64,000 nt of DNA from contig NZ_FNGM01000010.1 of NCBI RefSeq assembly GCF_900102965.1, forward strand, positions 1 to 64,000. Direction: 5' to 3'. This document shows, in pieces, positions 35,101 through 42,962 of the stretch. The position numbers were made by a program, and so were the translations under genes. The stretch comes from Paenibacillus jilunlii (GTDB lineage Bacteria; Bacillota; Bacilli; Paenibacillales; Paenibacillaceae). Within the stretch, counting starts at the first letter, position 1; every line of letters starts with the position of its first letter. The notes under the pieces are model-generated. The model was not told the DNA's origin and did no database searches. It saw only the letters and a program-made list of their open reading frames with translations.

Positions 35101-38100
35101 TGGCGCCATCGTCAAATACAGCTATGACAGCAGCGACCGCGTAACCGCAATTACGGACGCTAACGGCAACAGAGGCAAATTCGCCTATGACGAACGCGGG
35201 AATCTGACGCAGAGGACGGACGAGAGCGGATACTCTTCACTCACCCGCTATAATGCTATGAACCGTCCGGTTGAAGAGATCGATGCTCTGGGCAACCGTG
35301 CCGCCTATGAGTATGACACAGCAGGCAATCTTGTCAAAAGCACGGATGCCCTCGGCGGCATGGTCACCATTGCCAGAGACAGTGCAGGGGTCCCGGTCTC
35401 CGTTACGGATGCCGAAGGGCACATTACTGCCTACACTAACGATGCCGACGGATTCGCCAAGGAAATCAAAGACCCGAGCGGATACACGACAATCATTGAA
35501 CGCGATACTTTGCACCGGACCACTAAGATCACGGATGCAGAAGGCAAGCTGCAGGCCGTCGATTATGACCAGAAAGACCGTGCAGTTGCGGTCACTAATG
35601 CGCTGGACCAGACAAGCAGCGTTACCTACGATGCCAATGGCAACCCGGTGGAGCACTCAGATGAAGCCGGGACAAAGACAGTGAGTAAATATGAGGTGTA
35701 CCGGCTAAGCGGGACTGAGGATTCGCTTCAGAACAGCACCAGCCAAACCTATGATGCGCTCGGCCGCGTCATAGAAGCGAAGGACGAAGCGGGAGCAGTC
35801 ACAGCATACAGCTATGACAGTGTCGGACAGCTGGAGGAAGTTACAGATGCCGAAGGCCAGACCAGCACGTATACCTACGATGATAACGGAAATATGCTTA
35901 CCCAAAAGGATGCGAAGGGCAACATCACCTCCTACACGTACAGCAAGCGCAATGAACTGCTGAGCGTAACCAATCCGCTTGGGGCCAAGACGCGTTACCG
36001 TTATGATGCGGCAGGCAATACCATCAAAGAGACCGATCCGCTGGGCAACAGCACCTACTATGACTACAATGCGCTCGGACAACTGGTGAAGGTAACGGAC
36101 GCACTTGGTGCGGTAACTGAATACCAGTATGACAAGAACGGCAACCAGGTCGCAGTGATTGATCCCAACCATTCGGTCTGGACGACCAAATATGACAGCC
36201 GGGGTCTGGATGCGGGAACCATTAATCCGCTGAATGAGGAAACCACAGTAACCCGTAATGCCCGCGGCCAGATGACCGAATTCTTGGATGCGGCGGGACA
36301 GAAGACTACTTACGAATACGATGCTTTGGGACGGAATACACGGGTGCGCAATGCGCTCGGGTACGAAACCTCTTATGCTTACGACGTCCAGGGCAATGTA
36401 GAAAAGATCCTGGATGCGAATCATCACGAGACGGCTTTTACGTATGATCCGCTCGGCAGGTTGACGGAAGTGAAGAATGCAGAGGGCAGCACCACTAAGT
36501 ACTCCTACGATGCCTCTGGCAACCTGCTGGACAAAACCAACGCCCTCGGTGCTGTGACGTCCTACCGCTACGATGCACTGAACCGGGTTATTGAATCAGT
36601 GAATCCGCTGCAGGAGAAGACCACACTTGCCTATGATGAGAACGGGAACCTGCGGAAGGTCACGGAACCGGACAGCAATACAACCGTCTATGCCTATAAT
36701 AAGGGCAATCAAGTGGAACAGATTCAGTATGGTAATGATCTCACGGTAAAATATAAATATGATCTCGCGGGACGCCGCTCCCTGATGACAGACAGCACCG
36801 GGGACACGCGGTATACCTATGACGCACTCAACCGGCCAACCTCAGTAATAGACCCACGCGGCAACAACGTGCGTTATGAATGGACGGCAACCGGACAGCG
36901 TAGCCGGATTATCTACCCGGATAACTCCGTAGTGAGCTATGACTACGATAAGCTTGACCGCATCAAACAAGTAACGGATGCGCAGAACCAGATTACCAGC
37001 TATCAGTATGATGCAGCCGGCCGTCTGAAGGAGAAGCTGCTGCCGAACAAAGGACAGAGCACCTACAGCTATGACGGTGTGGGACAATTGCTGGAGATGA
37101 AGCATACGGCACCAGGCGGCGCGCTGTTGGAACAGCTGACCTACGTGTACGATCCGGCAGGGAATAAAATCCGCAGTGAACGCCAGGAAGGCGGAAGCGA
37201 CGAGGACAATCCTACTGGAGCGCAGCGTCCGGCGGACATCTCGGATTATGCTTACGATGCGCTGAACCAGCTGGTTCAAGTGCAGAAGCAGAACGGCTCC
37301 AAGGTCGTCTACTCCTATGACACTGTGGGCAACCGGCTGGGAAAAGAAACCACCGAGACCGGAGCCACCATCAAGGAACGGTATACCTACGATGCGGCGA
37401 ACAAGCTGACCCGTTTCGAAAAAGGCAGCGACTACAAGGACTACACCTACGACAAGCGCGGCAACCTGCTGAAAGTGAGCGGTATCGACAGCGAAGCGGC
37501 TCTGAGCCTGTTCAAGTCGAAGACGAGTGCGCAGAAAATTTCGGTACCAGAAAGTGTCTATTCAGATACGGGGACAAGCGGACTGGAAGCGGGCGAGGAT
37601 GCTGGTGTAAACGCAAGTGCAAGTGCAAGTGCAAGTGCAAGTGCAAGTGCAAGTGCAAGTGCAAGTGCAAGTGCAAGTGCAAGTGCAAGTGCAAGTGCAG
37701 CCACTACTACAGATGCAGGCACAAATGCAGATGCAGCCACTGCTGCAAATGCGTTGACTGAGCTTTTAGATCCGTTGTCATCGATTCCAGATCCAGCCAC
37801 AAGTCCTGCAGGAACGATTCCAACCGATAATGAAGGAGCTTCATCATCCGGTCTGCCGGATGCGAAGGTTAAAGCGGGAGTAACAGGAGATGTCTACGGG
37901 GCAGATAAGGCTCTTAATCCCGAAGCACTCTTGAAAGCCGCGCAAGCCGCAGGCCCGCAGATGCTGGAGAGCAACCACTGGGATGCATCGAACCGCCTGA
38001 TCGGGAACACTAATGTGTACGGCGACATCACCACGTACCAGTATGACGGTGACGGCAACCGTGTCAGCATGCGGACTACCCTCGGTGACGGTGCGGTTCA

Positions 38101-39307
38101 GGATGCCTACCCGTCCGGCAACCCTGCTGGCAACCGGGACGGCTGGGAGCCGCAGTATAAGAAACGGCAGCTGGATATTTATTTTACCAATGACACCACC
38201 ATGAGTAATCCGCAGCCATTGATGGCTACTGGTGCTGCAGGACAGAACTGGAAGCAGTCTTATGTCTATGGAGCCGGTGAAGAGCGGATCAGCATGAGCT
38301 ATCTGGCCAGCGGAGACAAGAGCAACGATTGGGAACCGGCCGCTGGAGCCAGCGGAGCTAGTGCGGCGGGAGATGCGCCGAAGACACTCTTTTATCTGAG
38401 TGATGCGCAAGGCAGCGTCATCGGGTTGGAAGGCCAGGACGGCAGCATGTCCGGACGTTACCGCTACGATGAATTCGGCTTGGCCGAAGCTCCGGAGAAA
38501 TTCGACCTGAACTGGTCCGGCCCGGACAACTTGTTCGGCTATACCAGCCTGGGCTATGATTACTACAGCGGCTACTCCCATGCACAGGCGCGGGATTTTG
38601 ACTCCAGTGTTGGACGGTTCATCAGCGAGGATACGTATGAAGGGCAGCTGAACGATCCGCTGAGTTTGAATTTGTATACGTATGTGCAGAATAATCCTTT
38701 GATTTATACTGACCCTACGGGGCATTATACGTTTAAGGACGACCCAAGTAAGCCAGCGGTAGTTCAGGGTTATGTAGTGAACACAGACATGCATGCGAGC
38801 AACAAACTAGTGGAGTTTCTTAAAACTTATGAAACATTCTCCGGGAAATGGTACTATGCAACCAAGGAAGAAAAAGAGAGAAATATTAAGACGATCGGTT
38901 ACGGACACGTAATCCAACCTGGTGAAGAAAGCTTATTTAAAGGAATTACAGAAGAGCAAGCACTAGTTTTATTAAAGTCTGATATTAAAAACAAAGCCGA
39001 GAATTATATAAATGACTGGGCAAAGAGTAATGATATAGTTTTTACACAGCAACAGTTTGATGCTCTTGTTAGTTGGAAATTTAATGGAGGGAACTTTTTA
39101 AATCGTGATCCAGGGAAAATGCTGAAAGATGGGGATTTCTCATCTTCTAAATTTCAAAATGAATTTAAAAATGAAATGCTTTTATGGGTAAAAGGCAGCG
39201 GAAAGAAGCTGCCAGGATTATATATGCGTAGATATGATGAATGGGAAATGTTTGTAAATGGTGATTATTCTAGAAATTACAACAGAGTGCTCCCCAAGGG
39301 TTTTTAA
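32162..39307 (+). CDS. Secreted RHS/YD-repeat polymorphic toxin with C-terminal lysozyme-like domain
   Basis: A 2381-residue WapA/RHS-type protein. It has an N-terminal signal (hydrophobic VMLVLLLVISYFPVLPGL), a fibre-like N-domain, a DUF6531-like entry (DFVYSSGSISLQALMPLQFG, about residue 357), and YD repeats interrupted by a beta-helix-like insert (about 690-870) and Ser-rich linkers. More than 25 YD repeats follow, broken by a (Ala-Ser)14 linker (about 1818-1845). The RHS core end reads ARDFDSSVGRFISEDTYEG (about 2143) to YVQNNPLIYTDPTG. After it the sequence turns AT-rich and encodes a GH24 phage-lysozyme-like domain: Glu2224 in KTYETFSG, Thr2244 in KTIGYGHV, and QQFDALVSWKFNGG. Delivery of a muramidase to rival cells is inferred. 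Confidence 0.92.
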   Translation: MKFRALKRKRRSGSLKARLNVMLVLLLVISYFPVLPGLDKLAAPAYAATNMRIEPSELSPGPGKSVEISFSFNAADDGQDQHETNINLCTPQKDGSAPLLGDLITTGVYQTKQDEQYIVHKYVWDGMIGGVPLDEGRYNICISPAEYNGSGVYYGQIASFEILGGDEVQPPAALQIRPAASGQSVVSGTAEPGTLLEVELYYPSSGEDKLYSNIAVNSAGQWSQQLGITPGEAAHITARAKKDGKFSGYSEPLAVLRAPMPAFSLSWEALAAYYYKLDSVQAMKEKAQDIAVLNQSAASSGTISGLTSILLTDPQTTRAISSGDLTQFTEAAIQDRLRIVNPSGQAPVDPARGDFVYSSGSISLQALMPLQFGLSYLSRDPYKGVNGLGWHHSYEWKLNPLNGGKVEVMSPDGSLFEYVPLAGGRYLTPRGTDWTLSAPSAGTYTLTSPQGDDYRFNAQGLLQSVTDLNGNQIAFSYQGTKLEAVNTAGASLSLSYDGAGKLIAVSDPTSRQMSFHYDPASGDLTAITDVDGATTKLTYDDNHHVLSVTDAKGTAAMSVTYDDHQRVTSFTDFYGQTSSSKYQGRVAPVVRGEEPEGGGTGIDPANGRDIPESDEVILSGTMNNLAHAPAYRKVEGLKPLIADYLAGSIGTIESKRNAYSASAVAAPGGIADIQSAIAASSASPAVVSSGHLNVEESVTFGSPGKPVVLIVDGMNTNKDITVRVYGTLILKQGLNANTKLALDVQKVQGLYGNLWSGGTIHLNNDSSVTVGDTLQTGSLTYNSGGLTVDAQRILIAGDLSINTRVEMNIAQEMAVGGIVSNNQTANLTVTGGDLFVRDNVSVNNNLKVQTGGLFVLGGDMTPNQTPVVRTGVGSGKTILTYPQSGASSASSGNANGASSGKINSTSSGDTSSATFGKISSASSGSTNSVSSGNPSAVSPAGLASSIATTANKTTWTNALHQDTTYIWNNNFQVVQRQAANGAIVKYSYDSSDRVTAITDANGNRGKFAYDERGNLTQRTDESGYSSLTRYNAMNRPVEEIDALGNRAAYEYDTAGNLVKSTDALGGMVTIARDSAGVPVSVTDAEGHITAYTNDADGFAKEIKDPSGYTTIIERDTLHRTTKITDAEGKLQAVDYDQKDRAVAVTNALDQTSSVTYDANGNPVEHSDEAGTKTVSKYEVYRLSGTEDSLQNSTSQTYDALGRVIEAKDEAGAVTAYSYDSVGQLEEVTDAEGQTSTYTYDDNGNMLTQKDAKGNITSYTYSKRNELLSVTNPLGAKTRYRYDAAGNTIKETDPLGNSTYYDYNALGQLVKVTDALGAVTEYQYDKNGNQVAVIDPNHSVWTTKYDSRGLDAGTINPLNEETTVTRNARGQMTEFLDAAGQKTTYEYDALGRNTRVRNALGYETSYAYDVQGNVEKILDANHHETAFTYDPLGRLTEVKNAEGSTTKYSYDASGNLLDKTNALGAVTSYRYDALNRVIESVNPLQEKTTLAYDENGNLRKVTEPDSNTTVYAYNKGNQVEQIQYGNDLTVKYKYDLAGRRSLMTDSTGDTRYTYDALNRPTSVIDPRGNNVRYEWTATGQRSRIIYPDNSVVSYDYDKLDRIKQVTDAQNQITSYQYDAAGRLKEKLLPNKGQSTYSYDGVGQLLEMKHTAPGGALLEQLTYVYDPAGNKIRSERQEGGSDEDNPTGAQRPADISDYAYDALNQLVQVQKQNGSKVVYSYDTVGNRLGKETTETGATIKERYTYDAANKLTRFEKGSDYKDYTYDKRGNLLKVSGIDSEAALSLFKSKTSAQKISVPESVYSDTGTSGLEAGEDAGVNASASASASASASASASASASASASASASAATTTDAGTNADAATAANALTELLDPLSSIPDPATSPAGTIPTDNEGASSSGLPDAKVKAGVTGDVYGADKALNPEALLKAAQAAGPQMLESNHWDASNRLIGNTNVYGDITTYQYDGDGNRVSMRTTLGDGAVQDAYPSGNPAGNRDGWEPQYKKRQLDIYFTNDTTMSNPQPLMATGAAGQNWKQSYVYGAGEERISMSYLASGDKSNDWEPAAGASGASAAGDAPKTLFYLSDAQGSVIGLEGQDGSMSGRYRYDEFGLAEAPEKFDLNWSGPDNLFGYTSLGYDYYSGYSHAQARDFDSSVGRFISEDTYEGQLNDPLSLNLYTYVQNNPLIYTDPTGHYTFKDDPSKPAVVQGYVVNTDMHASNKLVEFLKTYETFSGKWYYATKEEKERNIKTIGYGHVIQPGEESLFKGITEEQALVLLKSDIKNKAENYINDWAKSNDIVFTQQQFDALVSWKFNGGNFLNRDPGKMLKDGDFSSSKFQNEFKNEMLLWVKGSGKKLPGLYMRRYDEWEMFVNGDYSRNYNRVLPKGF
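37613..37696 (+). repeat. Hexanucleotide microsatellite (GCAAGT)14 inside the RHS gene
   Basis: Fourteen uninterrupted copies encode alternating Ala-Ser. Copy number changes keep the reading frame, so they would alter linker length without inactivating the gene. Confidence 0.95.
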
Positions 39308-39328
39308 ACTAAATTAAGTGGTGATAAA

Positions 39329-39889
39329 ATGAGAAATTTATCAATGGTTGTTATTTTGATTTTGCAGTTACTATTGATTACAGCATGCGGAACAGAAACA
39401 GAGAAGGGGGATGTTGCTCGGACGGTAACTTCAGCTACAAAAATTACTAATACTTCTGTAGTTCCTGATAATTCAAACTCTCAACTAATAGATAGTTTGA
39501 TAGGGAAGTGGAAAATAGACAGTCTTTATGCATATGGAGTTGGTGGTTCAAAGAATGACGAACAAGATATCAAAAAGTTAATCGGAACGGAAATTATATT
39601 TTCTTCAGATTCTATTAAATTTGGTAATGAAGCTGAAGAAAAACCTATTTTCTATAAAGTGAGCAGATTTTCTGATGAAAGCTTTTTATCCGATATTGAT
39701 TGGATAAAAGAAAGCACTATGGATACAGATCTAAACCCTCAAACTCTAAAAGAGATAAGCCTATATGAAGATGAACAATATAAGAATTTTTATTATGGTG
39801 ATGGAAATATTACTTATTACACTGATAAGGGAGAACTTATTTTAGATCAAGATGGGGACTTGTTTTTATTGGTTAAAATGGAAAATTAA
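39329..39889 (+). CDS. Lipoprotein, candidate immunity protein of the RHS lysozyme toxin
   Basis: A 186-residue lipoprotein with a signal peptide and lipobox LITAC (lipid-bearing Cys20). The mature part is acidic and beta-rich (LIGKWKIDSLYAYGVGG, IIFSSDSIKFGNEAE, ITYYTDKGELILDQDGDLFLLVK), like a small lipocalin or lysozyme-inhibitor fold; no family is named with confidence. It starts 21 bp after the toxin stop and shares its low GC content, as expected for an immunity gene moving with the toxin module. Exposure outside the membrane is right for blocking a wall-degrading enzyme. Confidence 0.75.
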   Translation: MRNLSMVVILILQLLLITACGTETEKGDVARTVTSATKITNTSVVPDNSNSQLIDSLIGKWKIDSLYAYGVGGSKNDEQDIKKLIGTEIIFSSDSIKFGNEAEEKPIFYKVSRFSDESFLSDIDWIKESTMDTDLNPQTLKEISLYEDEQYKNFYYGDGNITYYTDKGELILDQDGDLFLLVKMEN

Positions 39890-39914
39890 ATGTGTGTCAA
39901 ATTAATTCAGGTAG

Positions 39915-39953
39915 AACCACATGGCAGTTAAAGACTCCATGTGGTTTTTCTTT
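39915..39953 (+). terminator. Terminator after the candidate immunity gene
   Basis: AACCACATGG and CCATGTGGTT form a perfect 10-bp stem, followed by TTTCTTT. Nearly the same hairpin recurs at 41023-41060. Confidence 0.85.
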
Positions 39954-40017
39954 AGGAAAAAAGCTATGACATTCTAGGTATGTCAAAATATAATCAAACT
40001 CGTAAGGCATACTAAGT

Positions 40018-40330
40018 ATGGCGGTGGATGAGATGATTGGATTACAATTTATAGCTGATACGTTTCACATGGAATACAAAACTGTAGCAGAAGCAATCGG
40101 AGTTTCTAAACAAACATTTCAAGACTGGATCAAAAGAAAGATGTAAGGTACCTGAGCCACGTCTGGAGCAATTGTCCGAGTTATTTGGGATCGATGATAA
40201 AACGTTGTTCCAGAAGGAGTTGCTTCCATCCGAAAAGTCGGAAATTCTGATGGTTTACTTAACCAAAACGGATGAGCATAAGGAAATTGAGGTCACAAAT
40301 GTTGATAATGAAGGATATGAATACACATAA
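40018..40330 (+). pseudogene. Frameshifted helix-turn-helix gene remnant
   Basis: The first frame (from ATG 40018) encodes FIADTFHMEYKTVAEAIG and VSKQTFQDWIKRKM, then stops. The next frame continues sensibly with VPEPRLEQLSELFGIDD and KTLFQKELLPSEKSEI to a stop at 40330. A single inserted base near 40143 explains the break. The whole would be a small phage-like HTH protein; degenerate coding (WQLVEYIYEEQKKE) continues to about 40440. Confidence 0.7.
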
Positions 40331-40451
40331 CAGAGTACTATTCACACAATTGGCAACTTGTTGAGTACATTTATGAAGAACAAAAAAAGGAACGATAGAT
40401 TGAACAGTTGGAAGTATTGGTCAATAACGAAGAAAATGAAGTAGGAGCTTC

Positions 40452-40658
40452 ATGGAAAAGCAGGAGATATTTATGAAGGGTTACATAAATAAAGATATCA
40501 AGATAACATTTCTTGATAACTTATATGTAACGGGAACTTATGTTGATTATTATTATTCTAACAATGTTATAGTCATAGTGCCTGAAGATGAACATGATGA
40601 TGCACGGCTTTTAATTCCGCTAAGTGCAATAAAAACTATAGCTCGTTGGCTCCATTAA
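40452..40658 (+). CDS. Small acidic beta-rich protein, paralog 1
   Basis: A 68-residue protein of unknown family. It reads KDIKITFLDNLYVTGTYVDY...VIVIVPEDEHDDARLL and ends IPLSAIKTI. The strand pattern (short helix, five strands, conserved G in the second strand, I-P-L-S-A-I-K-T-I end) resembles an Sm/Lsm or SH3-like barrel, but this is pattern matching only. The next gene encodes a close paralog. GGAG sits about 6 nt before the ATG. Its position between the toxin module and an orphan RHS tail suggests it belongs to a displaced toxin-immunity cassette. Confidence 0.65.
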   Translation: MEKQEIFMKGYINKDIKITFLDNLYVTGTYVDYYYSNNVIVIVPEDEHDDARLLIPLSAIKTIARWLH

Positions 40659-40782
40659 TGAATATGATTACTTGAAAGATGATTAAAATGAGAGTTGATA
40701 ATTCTCTTGTACTTTGCTTTGGACACGGAAATTTGTTTGCAGGACTGAGATGGAAGTTACTTGTAGTATTAGGAGGGGTATC

Positions 40783-40992
40783 ATGGAAAAACAAGAGGTT
40801 TTTATGGAGAATTATTTAGATAAATATATTAAGATAACATTTCTTGATAATTTACATGTAATAGGAATGTATATTAGTTATTATTCATTCAATAATACTA
40901 TAGTGATAATGCCTGAGGAAGACCATGATGATACACGGCTTTTAATTCCACTAAGTGCAGTGAAAACGATTGAGCCATGGCCGATTGACTAA
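40783..40992 (+). CDS. Small acidic beta-rich protein, paralog 2
   Basis: A 69-residue paralog of the preceding protein with the same frame of residues (KYIKITFLDNLHVIGMY, IVIMPEEDHDDTRLL, IPLSAVKTI). AGGAGG lies about 6 nt before the ATG at 40783; the frame is open upstream to 40714 without a ribosome binding site. The divergence of about a third of residues between neighbours indicates an old tandem duplication. A terminator follows within 35 bp. Function unknown; immunity against a variant toxin is one possibility. Confidence 0.68.
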   Translation: MEKQEVFMENYLDKYIKITFLDNLHVIGMYISYYSFNNTIVIMPEEDHDDTRLLIPLSAVKTIEPWPID

Positions 40993-41022
40993 TGTGATGT
41001 TTGGAATTGATAGATTAGCTAG

Positions 41023-41061
41023 AACCACATGTGATTAATACCCCATGTGGTTTCTTTTTTT
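41023..41061 (+). terminator. Second copy of the AACCACATG hairpin terminator
   Basis: AACCACATG and CATGTGGTT stem followed by TCTTTTTTT. The arms are the same as in the terminator at 39915, with an unrelated loop. Confidence 0.87.
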
Positions 41062-41152
41062 AGTTATAGCCCTATCCAGTGCCTAAAGAATCGGTCGGCT
41101 GTGTCCAAATATATTTAACCCTAATAATATATGGATGAATTTTTGTCTTAAC

Positions 41153-41311
41153 ATGAATGTACGCACGAGTTTGTTATGGTACTTAAAGTTAGCGGACATA
41201 CACCGGAGAGGGAAAGCAAATGAATATTTCAGCACGAGTCTTGGAGAAAGATATATTGATGTTTTATCAGGAGCAATTGCTCTATATTTAAATAGGGGAT
41301 TTTTGTTATAG
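41153..41311 (+). CDS. Uncharacterised 52-residue ORF, possibly a gene remnant
   Basis: From ATG 41153 the frame reads NVRTSLLWYLKLADIHRR, then GKANEYFSTSLGERYIDV and ends ALYLNRGFLL. It has no good ribosome binding site, and composition is coding-like only in the middle. It may be the tail of a larger lost gene within the cassette remnants. Low confidence. Confidence 0.25.
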   Translation: MNVRTSLLWYLKLADIHRRGKANEYFSTSLGERYIDVLSGAIALYLNRGFLL

Positions 41312-41376
41312 CTGATTTTTGTATGGACCCCATATGAAAATCAAGCTTTTTTTCAATCAGCTTCTATGCAGACTTA

Positions 41377-41660
41377 GGCAGCATGTCCGCACGGTACCGC
41401 TACAACGAATTCGGCGTGGCCAAAGCTCCGGAGAAATTCGACCTGAACTGGTCTGCCCGGACAACTTGTTCGGCTACACAAGCCTGGGCTCTGATTATTA
41501 CAGAGGCTGCTCCCATGCACAGGCGCGGGATTTTGACTCCAGCATTAGGCGGTTTATCAGCGGGGATACGTATGAGGGGGATATTAATGATCGGCTGAGT
41601 TTGAACCTTTATACATACGTAGAAAACAACCCTCTAATGTTCAATGAATTCAAGCGGTAA
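41377..41660 (+). pseudogene. Orphan RHS core tail, frameshifted
   Basis: The translated fragment matches residues about 2100-2185 of the RHS protein in this window: SARYRYNEFGVAKAPEKF, then after a one-base deletion near 41455, PDNLFGYTSLGSDYYRG, AQARDFDSSIRRFISGDTYE and LNLYTYVENNPL. The frame ends shortly after the point where the intact gene switches to its toxin domain. No upstream repeats remain, so it is a displaced C-terminal tip rather than a gene. Confidence 0.9.
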
Positions 41661-41674
41661 TATTAAATTGAAAA

Positions 41675-42571
41675 CTATTTACCGGGCAGCCGGATGCCGC
41701 GCCAGCCGCTTACATCGCATTGGCCATATTCATTATCACCCACAGCAACCACCGTGCCGTCCGATTTAAGTCCCGCGGTATGGGCACAACCTGCCGCAAT
41801 CGCCACAATATCGCGCCAATCGCTTACATTACATTGGCCATACTCATTCCAGCCCGCAGCCGCCACCGTGCCGTCCGATTTAAGCCCGATGGTATGACTA
41901 CTACCCGCCGCAATCGCCACAATACCGTGCCAGCCGCTTACATCGCATTGGTCATGCTTATTCCAACCCGCAGCCGCCACCGTGCCGTCCGATTTAAGCA
42001 GGGCAGTATGAAGGTAACCCGCGGCTACCGCCACTATGTCGCGCCAACCGTTTACATCGCATTGGTGATACCGATTATTTCCCGCAGCCGCCACCGTGCC
42101 GTCCGATTTAAGCCCGATGGTATGCCAGTCACCCGCTGCGACCGCCACAATATCATGCCAGCCGCCTACATTGCATTCACCTTCATGATTTCGGCCCGCT
42201 GCTACCACCGTGCCATCCGATTTAAGCCCAATGGTACGACACCAGCCTGCCGCAACCGCTGCAATATCGCGCCAGTCGTTTACATCGCATTGGCCATGCT
42301 TATTCCAACCCACAGCCGTCACCGTACCGTCAGATTTAAGCCCGATGGTATGAGCGTTACCTGTATTAGCCGCCATATGAACATTACCAGCCGCAACCGC
42401 TACAATATTGTGCCAGCCGCTCACATCACATTGGCCAGATTTATTGTCACCCACAGCAGTCACTGTGCCGTCTGATTTAAGCAGGGCGGTGTGGCGACGA
42501 CCCGCAGTTATGGTATTTTTAGGGTACTGTTTCGCCGTTAGCACCGCTTGGTTCGGTGTAATGTAATCCAT
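41675..42571 (-). CDS. RCC1-repeat (regulator of chromosome condensation-like) protein
   Basis: A 298-residue protein made almost wholly of seven RCC1-type repeats of about 41 residues, each with HT.GLKSDGTVxAxGxN and QCDVSGWxDIVAVAAG. This predicts a seven-bladed beta-propeller. There is no signal peptide or other domain, so it is probably cytoplasmic. GGAGGT lies about 5 nt before the ATG. It follows a 123-residue helical protein on the same strand after 19 bp, likely one operon. The repeats are very similar in DNA, so copy number may vary. Bacterial members have no established role. Confidence 0.87.
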   Translation of the reverse strand: MDYITPNQAVLTAKQYPKNTITAGRRHTALLKSDGTVTAVGDNKSGQCDVSGWHNIVAVAAGNVHMAANTGNAHTIGLKSDGTVTAVGWNKHGQCDVNDWRDIAAVAAGWCRTIGLKSDGTVVAAGRNHEGECNVGGWHDIVAVAAGDWHTIGLKSDGTVAAAGNNRYHQCDVNGWRDIVAVAAGYLHTALLKSDGTVAAAGWNKHDQCDVSGWHGIVAIAAGSSHTIGLKSDGTVAAAGWNEYGQCNVSDWRDIVAIAAGCAHTAGLKSDGTVVAVGDNEYGQCDVSGWRGIRLPGK

Positions 42572-42590
42572 GTCTTACCTCCGATTACGC

Positions 42591-42962
42591 TTATTCGATC
42601 TTTTCAATTAAATCGTCCATATAGAAAACTGCAACTTTTATAGCCTCTATCCTTCTCGTAATGTAGGTCCGCTGCCCGCTGCCCTCTTTTGATTTCTTAA
42701 GAAATGAAGGAAGTGTCAACAGCAAACTCTCTAGCTCCTTTTTTGCTCCAATTAAATCTGTTTTGCAGACATCCATTTCACGGCCTTCCCAACGGGCAAG
42801 AAGCGTCTCTGCGCCAATCTGGGCAGCCTTCATTCGCTTCTCAAGCAACCTCGTCTGAGGTGCATCTGTTTTCATATGCGAGAGCGCCTTTTCCGATTTA
42901 CGAATAATGGACTTAAACGCTTCAACCAACTGCTGCTTTTCTTCTGCTGTCAAATTTTCCAT
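42591..42962 (-). CDS. Helical protein of unknown function, partner of the RCC1-repeat gene
   Basis: A 123-residue, highly charged, all-helical protein (EEKQQLVEAFKSIIRKSEK, LLEKRMKAAQIGAETLLARW) with no family recognised. GGAGGGAG is 8 nt before the ATG at 42962 on the minus strand; a TTG 6 bp upstream is too close to it. The stop is 19 bp from the start of the RCC1-repeat gene, so the two are probably cotranscribed. The helical hairpin pattern could serve protein-protein contact. Confidence 0.7.
   Translation of the reverse strand: MENLTAEEKQQLVEAFKSIIRKSEKALSHMKTDAPQTRLLEKRMKAAQIGAETLLARWEGREMDVCKTDLIGAKKELESLLLTLPSFLKKSKEGSGQRTYITRRIEAIKVAVFYMDDLIEKIE

Noticed and set aside
32720..38794. 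Numerous minus-strand frames inside the RHS gene
   Set aside because: All are shadows of the YD-repeat coding frame; none has upstream signals or a recognisable product.
41720..42475. Plus-strand 251-codon frame with repeated RHRAVRFKP peptides
   Set aside because: Shadow of the minus-strand RCC1 repeats, which have a proper ribosome binding site and a known domain pattern.
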